A stretch of DNA of 64,000 nt from Agelaius tricolor (taxonomy: Eukaryota > Chordata > Aves > Passeriformes > Icteridae): assembly GCA_023055355.1 (NCBI GenBank), contig JALJCS010000009.1:22469001-22533000 (forward strand), read 5' to 3'. Below, one piece after another: positions 1 through 11,926 of the stretch. A program made the translations under genes and the position numbers. The notes under the pieces are model-generated. The model was given only the letters and a program-made list of their open reading frames with translations. It made no database searches and was not told the origin of the DNA. The first letter of the stretch is position 1. The number at the start of each line of letters is the position of its first letter.

Positions 1-3000
1 AATATCAATTCAAAAACTCATTAGTAGCCCTTCCTACATTGTATTGAAAAATTTTGGTTCGGTCTGAGCAATCTCTTAAACTCCATTCCCACAGCCAACC
101 CACAGACATCATAATCCAGAATTTTACTTTCCTGTGTACAGGACATGGATGAAAACAGAGCATTGCAGCAGGGTGTCCAACATAGATCAACCAGGGAATC
201 ATTAACAACTCCAATCTACCAGCCTGGGGAGTCACCTTCCTCTTTTTCTGCCAGTAGTCCACCTGCCTTCCCAAATCCCACAGCCATTTTCCTTTAACTC
301 TTTGTCCGCCCACTAACACACCTTGACTCTACCTGGGGTGGACATGTGTTCACAGCCCATGCTATGCAGGTCATATGGAAAATAGTCTGGAGAACAACAG
401 GAAACCATTTCTTGTGCTAAAGAATTCAAAAACCAGAAGCAGGCCAGCAAAATGCTTGTGTCCCTCATTCCTGTGACGCTGTGATCAGAGTGAGCTCCAG
501 CTCAGTTTTTTATCACTGTTAGCATCAGGGTTGAGTACTGATTAAAAAATTGAATTGCCTTCTTTCCACAAAGGCCAGGGGAGAAGGCAATTTTTCTGGC
601 TTTGCTGAGGTGCTTTGAAAGGGGATCCCCATGAACACTGGTAGGGAAGCCAGCAATTCTGCTGCTTCAGTGGTACCCATTTTGTGGACAAACAAATTAC
701 TTCAGTTTCCAATGCTGTCAATCTGGAACACCTCATCATCAGCAAATTAATAAAAATGTCTTTAAATGTGAATAAAAACCATGTAAAAAGCGCTAAGTAG
801 CCAGTTGTCTGGCGCTTGAAGGCCAAGATTGGATGCTAGTGAGGGAGCAGGGGGTCTCTTTCTCACCTAGGTAATGATTATACGAGCCCCATAAGGACAT
901 AGTTAAATCAAGTATTAAGAAGACTGCACTTAAGAGGGGGAAAATATGTCAATCACACTTCGCCTTTGACAAAAGGAAATTCCTTGAAACTGAGAATGGG
1001 GAGAGAGCGGGAGGGAGAGTGTCTCGTCATGTGGGTGGCCAGGAAACTGGAGGCCAGAAAAGTACGAGTGAGAGAAGGAGTAAGAGACGGGGGCGGGGGG
1101 GAAACCCACCAGACTGAATTCTAATCCAAATGCTGTGAGGCGTTCACACCAGGCCTTGTGAGAATATTAACAAGGTTACAGGAGAGGGGCCTTTAGCCTC
1201 GGGAATTATTAGTGAATATGGAATTATATTTGCGCAAACACAACCAGATGCAAGCAGCTAAATGCTCTGCAGATGTGAAAGGAGACAGAGTGTGTTCCAA
1301 ATGGGCAGCAGCTTCGTGTGTTATAGCCCTCCATCATGATGCCTGGCTGCCTGTCAGGCAGAAAGGGCTGCTCTTCTGAAATGGCAAAGGGGTTGGAGGG
1401 ACAGGCTCTTTTTTTATCAGAAATTTGAACATGGGTACACTTTAGTGTTTACTCTTTCCCCCAGACATTAGCATCTCTTGGTTGACTGACTATCATACCA
1501 GAGATTACATCCTGACTACATTCTTTTATATCTCTGTGCCTTAGGTTAATTTCCTGCAAGTTTTCATTTCTCCCACTTTGCCATGTCTTTTTCTAAAATC
1601 TCCCTCTGTCTCTTTCCCTGTTTTTCTTCACTGTTTGCCCTCTCTGGTTTTAGTGTCTAACTCCACCATGGCCTGAGCAGTTCGCCTGTATGCATGATAT
1701 AGCAGGCTGTTTCCATTAGAATGAGAAATTGGTTACAAGAGCCAGGTATTTCTTTGAAGTAATCTTGTTTTACTACAAAAAAAGTCCCACTTCTTGAAAT
1801 AACAGTAAGATTGAACAAGAATGTGTTGCTTTGCTCATGATCCCAGATCTGCTTGCCATCAGGGCTCTGCTCAAAAAACTCCTTTCCTTGGCTTTCTTTC
1901 AAGACCATTGTGTATTCACTTCATTTCTTGTATCACAATTTTTGGGTTTGCTCCCTTCTTGCTTCCTCCAGCTTTCCATTGTTTCAATCACTCTCATCGA
2001 TCTTCTGACCCTGCATTCAATGCTTATGTTGGGGTAACAGACTCAATTTTTTAAGCTTTTCCTAAACACTCTCTTAGTCAGTGTGGAAGGTGACCAGCAC
2101 ACCTAGCACCCTGAGTGGGATTTATGGTGATTTAAAACCAAAACTCTGCCTTTCAGCTCCCAAAGTCACATTAATAAGTGTACAGTACCAGTAAATACTT
2201 ACTGTCTCTGTTGAGAATGCGGCTTCTTCATTCTATATCAATTGCTACTTTCAAAGTAAAATTACTGTCCCTACTCTGCAGAGCAGAGAGCATATGCTAA
2301 ACCTTTACAGATCAACTTTATCAACTGAATTACAAGGACACTGAGATGGCCACAGGCCATAATCACAAAGTGTCACTCTGTGGCAGGGTTAAGACTTCTG
2401 CTCAAGAAGAAATTTTCTGCTAAAAAGAATAATGGCAGCAAGTGACTGTTCATTCTACAGAAATGTAAATGTACAAGAATGGAGATCTGGAGGCTTATGT
2501 ACAAGACATTTTAACAGATTACAGTTTGACTTGGTTGAGTATGCTAACTGTGATTTTAATTACCTGAACAGTTTGAATTCCTGTTAAGAGAGGTCTTCCA
2601 ATTTTTTTCTGTCACTCACAATGCTTATTTTCAAAAATAATCGCAACATTCCTACAGTATGGTTTGTGCAAAATTGTTGAGGATGTTTGCTCTCAAATTT
2701 TTCATATTTTAAAATATTTTCTCTCACTAAATTCATGTTTCAGAGAAAACAAAATATTCTAGAGTTAGACAGAATTTTCAGACTCAGGCATGCTTTCTGG
2801 ATTCCTTACTCTCCATTAAAAAAATCCAGTGTACTCTCCTTAGCAGAACAATGCATACAGTTTGGTTACATATTTTACAGTGACTTGAAAGACATATTTG
2901 AATATATTGATTTACTTAGAGATTGAAAATGAACCACCCATTATTAGACCTTTCTTTATCTCCAATCTTGTTAAAAAAATAATACGAAGTCCATAGAGCC

Positions 3001-3607
3001 AAAAGTTTATGAGGAAGAAGGCTGTCCAGTAAAAAGGGAGTGAGGGTGGAAAAATATAATATTTTCATAGACAAAATGCTTATTATTCTGCGACAAAAAT
3101 TGTTGCCTATTAAAACTGTCAAATGAGAATTTTGTTCACTTAGTTTTTAAGTGGGAGTTAAGGCAACCAAAAGAGAAAGCGGCAAAAAGAATTTCAACCC
3201 CCCTTACAAAACTGGCTAAGAGCTCTGCTAGCTCACACAGAAGTAGAACTCTTTGTAACCTTGCACAAAGACTTTATTTCACTTGCTTCTTGTAATTAAG
3301 CTGGTTTGGTTTGGATGTTTTTCCTGTTGCATGTAATCTCGCTTTCCCTCAGGCAGGGCCAAGAGGCTCCTTGGTGGACAGCTGCCTCCCCTCAGCGTGG
3401 CTGCTGCTCCCCAGGGCTCAGCGTGGGCCTCAGCTGGTGGCCACGTTGAGAAGGCTTTTCCCCATTGTTCCCAACGGGGTCTGTGTTTTATGACGCCTCA
3501 CAGTATAGGCAGCCGCCATCTCCCCCGAGGGCAACGGCAGTTTCTGTTTCATGGAGAACAATGGATGATGGTGGCCAGTACAAAAGGGAACATCTCTGCA
3601 TGGGGGG

Positions 3608-3636
3608 AAAAACAACAACAACAACAACCAAACAAC
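3608..3636. repeat. (AAC)n microsatellite
   Basis: About six perfect AAC units (3611-3628), followed by an imperfect extension. It explains the poly-threonine and poly-glutamine runs in the overlapping open frames, which argues that these frames are not genes. Confidence 0.9.
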
Positions 3637-4587
3637 TTCTTTTAGTTACAAAAACCAACAGCAAGTATGGCCATTCATATGAAGCCTCTGGGAGGAAAGT
3701 ACCTATTGTGCCAGGCCCTCTTTACAGGCAAGCTGAGAGGAAGGTGGGAGGCACTACGCTTGTCTTCTGCACCAAAGGGGAAACCAGGAGCCCTCTCCCT
3801 GGAGGAGTGGTGAGAGGAAAGTGGACATGTGCATTCTCTGCACAAGATAAGAAGGTGGCAGAGCAGGGAGGTTTTGCTGTCACCCCCAACAAATCTGGTG
3901 CCCTCGGCAGCTGGTCACTCCACCAGAATTAAGTACCAGTTCGGCATACAAGGGGAGAAGAATCATGTGAGCCAGGGGAAGTCCTAATATTTGCAGATAA
4001 AGCCAAGATAAAGGAATGCAAAAAAGGGGGTATGAAGAATAATTGATGATGGGGGGTTACAAATCTGGAAGGATTTGGAGTTCAGAAAGGAAAGGGTGCT
4101 AGAATCTCTTTCAGCAGCCTTTCATTGCTCTGATGAAACAAAGCAGCTGCATACCCAGTCAAAGTGTCCCATAAACCATAGGTGGTTTGTGTTCCCCAGA
4201 AGGGAACACAATAGTCACAGCATAGCCACAAAAGTGCATATAAAAGGTAAAATAAAAACCAGAACAACTTTGAAAACTTTGTCTAGGAATGTTATTAAAT
4301 ATTCACATGACAGTGATCTTTTTAGAGATAATTATAACAATTCTGCATTTTACGTACTTCATTCTTTCTAGAAATACACTTGGCTGTGCCATAGCTACAT
4401 TTTTTGAAAAGAGTTTATTTTGGTACTTCATTATAGTCTTATTTTTTAGATTAATATGAAATAATCAGTAAAGTGTATATTGAACTGTACATTACCTGGA
4501 TGTTAAATCATTACCGGATCAACAGGTGTTAAGCTTCTAATCTCATTTTAGCAATTAGCATTTTTATTAACCACAAGGAAAAAAACA

Positions 4588-4830
4588 GGAAAGTGCTGCT
4601 AATAAAGTTTGGAGATGATACACAGCTTGGTGGAATGATAAACTGCATTGTGCTAGTTGTACACAGCTGGGTTATTTGGTAGGAAGGGGAACTCATTCAA
4701 GCAATGAGTCTGAACACACATAAATGGGGAAGGTCACACACCTAGAAACTAAAATACCTGTCACCCTTACAAATTTTGGGACTGTGGTAAACAATGACAC
4801 TGAAATTGATTGATATTAGATTTAAAAAAT
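4588..4830 (+). mobile_element. Old CR1-like LINE fragment (reverse transcriptase region)
   Basis: Translation near 4600 reads KFGDDTQLGGM, which resembles the KFADDTKLGG block that follows the palm motifs in CR1 reverse transcriptases. Downstream bases keep scattered similarity to the next part of CR1 ORF2, with indels and stops. It is a dead, 5'-truncated and heavily decayed copy. A short stretch at 4888-4930 may be a second fragment in the opposite orientation. Confidence 0.5.
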
Positions 4831-7800
4831 TGAGCTCAGTTTGGTGCATCAGGTAACCCTATTCTCAAACACATAAATGCTATTTATTGTTCTATCAATC
4901 TGTGCATCATCTGCAAACTTTCTCAGTAAAGCTTCTATTTTTTTCTTAGCATATTGTTGAGAAGAAGCAGATGAATGATAATGAGAATAGCAATAGCATT
5001 GCAGCACATTTTGGTGCTTACCCTGAACAGAAGAGCTTAAAAAGCTGAAAAGATTAAGGAGTCACAATTGTAATTTAAAATGTGTAAAGCCTATTTTACA
5101 ACAGTTGCAGGGGGGAGAAAAAAAGTCTGTGCTGTTTCTTTAAGAAACAAAAATAAAAGCAGTCTTTGATTATAAGGGGAGATTTCTTAAACTAAAATGT
5201 GTTTTAGCTTAAAAGGCAATGAGGTTACACAATCTAAAACTGGAAAGTAGACTAATTTATATTGGAAATAGGGTATATTTAATGGAAACTGGAACTATTT
5301 ATAAAAATAAATAATAAGGTTTACATCAACGTCTTTACGTAAGTGTCTGGTGTCTAACGACCCCCAATTTAAATGCAAATTAGAAAAGCAGATCTCCCTG
5401 TACCTCACATCTCAAAGGATCCTTATTCCAACAAGCAGGACAAAGGATTCACTTCTTTATTCTTTCTAGATTGTCTTCTTAGTATCTTGGACAACCATGT
5501 AAGTCACGGGCAGATGTTCACACTGTAATATATCCTCTAGAGAAGGTGAGAGAGATGTCATATTAATTACCACTGTAAACAGCCAACTGCCAGTTCTCTT
5601 ACTAAACTGAAAAACCAGAGTTACAAAGCACAGGTTCAGACTGTGAATTCCTACCTATTCCTGAATTTTCCAAATCTGTTTGCTTACAAGAATTTTCTAA
5701 TTTTACGTTTTCTTTGGTTGTTTTATCTATTAATTCTAGTATTAATATTTGAAGCCTTGAGTTTTTAATATGTTCACAGATATGGAAATATCAGAATCAG
5801 TTGTGTATACATGAAGGAGATTTGGCAGATGAGGGAAATATTTAGGAGACAGAAGACTAAACTGATCCTCACTAAAAATGTTGCCCTAAGTGAAACTATT
5901 ACTTGAAGATGTGCTTCCCTTTGGAAAGGAAAAATCACTGCTGTATACCAGCAAAAGTCTCCTCACTGCCCGAGACAATTACAAATTAAGAACCAACCCA
6001 GATGATGATTCTATCAAATTGTGTCCCAAATTTGTTCCAGTTTTGTGAACAACAGATCTCTGGGTTCAAAGGGGTGAGGGAGTACATTAATCTAGTGCAA
6101 TATATTTTGGATGATATTTGCACTGATCGATATTAGTATATTGAAATTTTAAAAGGAAGGCATTTATGTAGGAGATAGGAAGTTCTCAGGGTAGCTTCTA
6201 AACTAATAAATTTCCTCCTTTCCAGGGCTAAATTCCTGTAAGAATACCAAAAACTATGAGAAAGTACTGTATATCTGGCCCTAAGTGTTTCTTACATCTT
6301 TTCTCTCCTTTTCCAGCCTTGTGTTATTTAAAAGGAGACAGATATGGACAATATATCAGCATCATTTTTTTTTTTCTTTTTGAAGTCTGTTGACGCTGTA
6401 GTTTTGGGGGTTTTTTTCTGTGGATTTCATTTGACTTTCATGGAGTAAGTATGTCCATTCACCATTTCTAATGACACTCCCTAAGAACACTTATCTGGAC
6501 AACAATATTTGCATATAAAACACAGTTTCAGATACAAAAGACAGAAGTTATTAAAAGCATTGCTCATGTTACCCCCAAAAAATTGTTAACCATTTTGAAG
6601 ATATACAAAAAGATAGCTCTCTTCTGGGAATAATTGAAGGTCTCCTCAGACATCCAGGCTGTATTACTCACCGGAAATACAGAAATGGGTTTTCTATTTA
6701 CTGTAGTAAAGCAACCTTGTCTATAAACTCCTTATTGCTGCAAACCAAAGGTGTGTGTCTGGGGAGGGCAAGGTTTTCCCCTTGATGTTCCAGGACATGG
6801 AAATACAATCCTTTTTCAGAAACAGATGTTTGCAATAGAAAACTTTCACTCCACTCTCTTATGTTTTTAATCTGCTCATGACAGGAAACACAGATTCAAA
6901 ATGAGTGTAAAGAACACAGTCACCATAACTGATGATAATACAAAAGAACACGTAGGAAAGATTTCTTTTCCCCAACATATTATAGGGAGAAAAGGTTTAC
7001 AGATTTCAGAGAATTTTAGGTATTTTTATTTCTCAGTGACTACTAACACTGTTGTTCCATTAACTTCAGAGGATACAGATCTCAACAATGCTTTGATACT
7101 ACCAACAGTTTCAGCATACAAGAGACAGTACAGCTCTTCTTCCTGCTCTCTGCCACATCTTCAGCACTTCCAAGTGACTCCCCTGCTAAAGCTTCACTGA
7201 ACAGACAGATGTATAAAAATGGCCAAAAGATTCTTCCATAGCATGTGTAAAATGCAAAATGAAGCAGGTAAGAGTAATTGATTCACCCTCTTCAGCCAGT
7301 CTTGCTGCTAACCTCTAGGCTCTCAAGAATTATGAAGATGTGCTTTTTAAACTACAGCAAACTACACATCTCAAGTGAAGTTCTTCATGTATGACAGTGT
7401 GAAGGGTTTGACTGGGCTCTTTCCCATGCTGTTTGGCTGCCTGTTCAAACTTCTCCTCTCACTCTTCTTCACATCACAACCTCCCTGGTCTCCCTTCTCC
7501 AGCTTGCCTAAATCCCTTTTCCTTGCTCTTTCATTCAAGTATTACCTTGCTAATGACAATCTTCACTTGTCAAAAACAACAATATTTGCATCCTGATTTC
7601 TGCAAATTCATTTACCACTCTGTGTGTGATGCAATCTTTGATCTGTGTTCAGTTTTTTTTAACTGAGAGATATTTGGGGCAGGGGCTGTCATCTGGTGTG
7701 TGCTTGAATAATGCACAGCACAAAGGCATCCTATTTTAGACAGTATTTGAGAAATGCTGTAGCAAACAATAAAAACAATTATAATTACCCCTCCCACAAG

Positions 7801-10800
7801 CTACATTAAAATATATGATCACCCAGATATTGAGAAATGACAGCGTCAATCCTGTGATGTAATTTAATTAATTTCCCTCTCTTCTTTTGTGTAAGTATGA
7901 TGATACTATCTCTAGCAATATCATAGTAGACATTTTCTGCAAATGTCTTGGTTCATTGAGTATTGTTAATTTTTTTAAATAATTTTTTTATCCAAAATGG
8001 TGTCCAAATCTTTCTTACCATAGGATTTCCTGTCATAATCCCTTCATTGAGTAGAAAGTTACTAATTTCCTTATAAATTTTTTTTTGTTATTTTTATCAG
8101 AGGATGTGAATGATTCAAGAATATTAGTGAAATTATTTTGGCAATGCTGACTTACAGACCTGTCACTCTATCTTAAAGATGGGAGATAAAGTGCAGATAG
8201 AGTAAGCATAAAACATAAATCTTACATGTTAAATTAAGAGATATCTTTCCAATATTTTATATTGTTTCATGTTTCTAGCATATGGTACATTGGAAGCATA
8301 GTGACAAAAAAAAATAGCTTTTAGCTTGGAGTGCACAGAATTTCTGATATTTTTTCAGGTGAGGTACAAAAAATACTTCAGCACATGATTTTTCACACTG
8401 GAAAGAAACAAAGCCAAGTTTTCAAAATTTATTCAACTTCTTGAACAATTCTTCCATTTTACACTCTGCTGCTAAAATCCAAACTTCTAATTTCTGTGTT
8501 CGGTAAGACAAGAAGGCTGTGCATAAAATCTCTCTACACATCCCTAACTGATCCCCAGAAGCCTGTTCACATCATAGAATGTTACATGCTCCTATGTAAA
8601 GCACTGTCTCCTGAAGGCTTCATAAAAATAAAAGTTCTGTGGGCTGTATCCCAGCCACAGAGGTCTTCGTACCTGGAAAAAAAGAATCAGACTTTCTGTT
8701 CTGCTTCTAGGTCTTCCCGCATTGTCACTAATTACTTAACTGTGCATGTGCCTAGTCTTTTCTTAAATAATTTTACAGCTCTCATATGTAGTTATTTCCC
8801 TGATTTTGATTGCTTTCTAAGCATGGAAATCCAAGGTGGACTTAGCAATTTCTGACTAGTATCCCAGTACTAAAAACTTGACTATATGAGCTACAGGACA
8901 GCATTAGAAATCAATTTATTTGTCCAACACAATCTCTAGATCTCTTGCAAAATCACCCTGTCCCATGGGACACACTGATCTGAAAGACTTGGTATAAAAC
9001 TCTTGTTTTTAAATCCACTGTCAGTTTGGTAGTATTAAAACCAGCAAATTGCACTGGTGATATTTTGACTGAGGTCTGGTTTACCAAATTTTCCTAATTT
9101 GGGCTCTGTAGCAAATTCCTCACATCTCAACAGTCATGAATGTATTCATAATGTGCATTGGGATAATAAGGGTAGGGGGAAAGTGTCTAGGAATAATGCA
9201 CAAGAGAGGCCAGAGGTGTTTTGGCAGCAGTGGGAGATTTCAGAGGACAAATACTAGCAGTGAATCCTTCTCCTTTCCTAACTTGCCTATCTTTCAGGAT
9301 GCAAGCTGTCATCTCCTCGGGGATTCTCAAACCAGCCTCTTCCTCATCTTACCTGCCTTACACATTCACACCGCTCTCCCTCTCTGCCTGCACTGAGAAG
9401 ATCCCATGCTTATTCTTCTACCCCTGCCTAGATTTCTGCCATAGCAGTGGGCTCTTCTTGTGTTAAACAGCTGTTGTAAATATTGTATTGATTTTTTTTT
9501 TTTTTGTTCAGGTTAAATAAAGATCTAAAAGTAATAACACAGGCTCAGTTCTTGTTAAAGAAAAAAATCCAACTTTAATTCAACCTATTACTTCAGTTTC
9601 GATTTGATTTCAGAACACGCTTTGCTTTAATAGAGTCCTATTATCTGTATGATCACGATGTTTTTAGTGTTATTTACAAGTTTGACAATATTTGTGTCAA
9701 CAGCATATTTAAACATAAATTATTCAGAATCTATTTCCTGATTCCCAGCAGCAGTATTGAGCAGGAAAAAGCACAGCTCACCATACAACTCTACTATAAT
9801 GGGTACTTTTGAAGACCTGTCATCTGATCAGCCCTTAGCCATTTCATGTATGTTTATCAGAAATCTCTGTGATACTAAGTCAAAGGTATTACAAAAGTCT
9901 CAAAAATTTCACCTTTTATTGTTCCATTTATTAACTCAAATTCCAATAACCTTGAAAATTAGCACTAATGCTTTCTCAGTAGTATTAACTTCATCTTCAT
10001 TTTTTAGTTTTTTATTGCTGAATTCTACATAGTTTTTTTCTTCATAATTTTGACTCAAACCAATATTTAACTTATTGATTTATAACCACATTATAATATT
10101 GATATTTATTGGATTCTGAAAGCTTTCTCCCTGGTAAACATACTGGAAAAAGATTTTTGGTTTGAATTATCTGCAACTGAAAAATTTTCTTAACATTTTC
10201 TTATCACATTACATCAATATTCTTCACAACTTTTTGAAGGTAAGTTTATATTCCATTTGTCTCCAGCATCATGCTCTTCATGGCATCAGTTTAAGACAGC
10301 TCTACCTGCTCCATTTAGTCTCCAAAAGAGATTAGCTCTAGTTGGGAGATGGGGTAGGGCAGCTGTCCATCCCTCCCACCATCAGGGATACTGCCTAATG
10401 CTCCACTCAGATCATATCTTCAGTCTCACATTAGTGAAGCAGCCACAGGCTTTTGTCTAACCATTTTTAGGTCTTAGAACTAGAAAATCTCAAAACATTC
10501 AATTTTTCAGCTTCTTCCCTGATGTTTCCCACATCGAGTTTCACGTCATTTTTGTCTAGTTATGTTCTCAAAAAAGGCTGATACATTTTTCCTGAAACAC
10601 TGAAAAAAAACATCAAAGATGAACATCATACATAGAAGTTTTCAGCTCAAAAATTATGCAAAATATTTATAGTGATGATGCAAATGATGAAAAAAATTAT
10701 ATATATTATTTCTGAGTACAAGTAGAAGTTCTTAAATAATCAAATCAATTTTTTACAATTTGTATCAGAGCAGTGCCTGGGAACGTAAATTAAGATTATG

Positions 10801-11872
10801 CTCTTATGTACTAAGCACTCTTCATATATGGTTTTAAAATAAAAAAAATGTCACTAATCAATGCATCAAAGTGAAAATAAATAAGCAGTTATGTAAATCT
10901 ACAGAGCGTTTAACTTTTAAACCCAGATTTTAGAGTTGGGAACATTCCATAACAATATCCTCAGTGACAGGGTTGGAATGGGCTACTGGAAATAATCACC
11001 AGTCCAATGCACGGTGCCACTGGTAACAGAGCTACAAGTGCTCCTTCTTTCCTGATGGCTGGTTTGTTTTCCCAGAGGCTGCAATAGCAGATTCCCACAG
11101 ACACTGTCTCACATGTTTGCAGACCTGCAGAAGAGCTTGGGTTCGCATCACCGGGACACTGGCAACAAGCCTTTTGTGGCTTCCCAGCCTGGGCACTGAA
11201 CTAGGGAGAAATGAACTGGGGAGAAACCAGGCACCTTTTGCACAGGAGCTGTGAAGACGAGTTCATGTACAACTTCCTCAGGAACTTGCCATACCTCATT
11301 AATAACTTCGGTGCTTCTCGCTTTGGTTCTATTACGTGGCGCAATGGAAGAGACATGGCACAAAGACTGGATTTGGGGACACGCTGCGTCTGAGGTGCTG
11401 GTCAGCGAGAGCTGCTACTGCCTCGGCTTTCGGGCAGAGCAGAGCAGACTGAGGGCAGAAAGCAGCTTGGGGGGTTTCTGCGGGGGCTGGCTTTAGTTAG
11501 TTTGACAGGACATGGAGAGGCGGGCACTTTCCAGCAGCGGCCTCGCTGCCTATCTCTCCGTGGAAAAGCTGCCGTGGGCAAGCCCAGGCAGCCGGAAGGA
11601 TGCAGGGGTGGAGGAGGCCTCGGATGGGACGCGCTGCTGAGAGGAGCCGTTCCAAGGGCACCCCGCAGGTGAAGCAGGAGCCATGGAATCCGGGAAGCGA
11701 TGACCTTCACTCCCACAAGGGCCTGTGCCCATGCCGCTGCCAGCGCCGCCCCTTCCCGGTAACCGCGCCCCGCCAGCGGCCGCTTCCGCACCGCGCCTGC
11801 GGGACATGCGCGGAACCTGCGGGGCTCCTGCCCCGTGTCCCTCCCCCCCGCCTCTTCCTTCCCGCCTTTGCC

Positions 11873-11926
11873 ATGGCGACACCGAGTGGCCTGATCCGGG
11901 CCCTACACCGCGGGACCCTCGGCCAG
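11873..11926 (+). CDS. WARS2: WARS2 coding exon 1 (mitochondrial presequence)
   Basis: Eighteen codons, ending in phase 0 at a CAG|GTAACC donor. The peptide carries arginines and a histidine, has no acidic residue and ends at Gln18, typical of a mitochondrial targeting sequence. It corresponds to the human segment ending in HKGSAAAPALQ but is shorter. The start is chosen because the ATG has an optimal context and the downstream peptide aligns with the family. An in-frame ATG at 11600 is possible but less likely. Confidence 0.85.

Larger units (their letters stand above)
1..11500. other. AT-rich region upstream of WARS2, no gene recognised
   Basis: No convincing coding exon is visible on either strand. 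The open frames are short (up to about 155 codons), overlap each other in several frames and show no recognisable domain. The 3330-3930 stretch is more GC-rich and stays open for 155 codons, but its composition (a run of threonines from an AAC microsatellite, no domain) suggests chance. One CR1-like LINE remnant lies near 4.6 kb. The rest is unique-looking non-coding sequence with short homopolymer runs, for example a T-run near 9.49 kb. Confidence 0.6.

Noticed and set aside
3465..3932. 155-codon frame on + strand
   Set aside because: Includes poly-Thr from an AAC microsatellite; overlapping frames are also open; no domain or splice context.
6901..7200. 99-codon frame in the upstream region
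   Set aside because: Single frame without domain, splice partner or repeat similarity; length is within chance for this much sequence.
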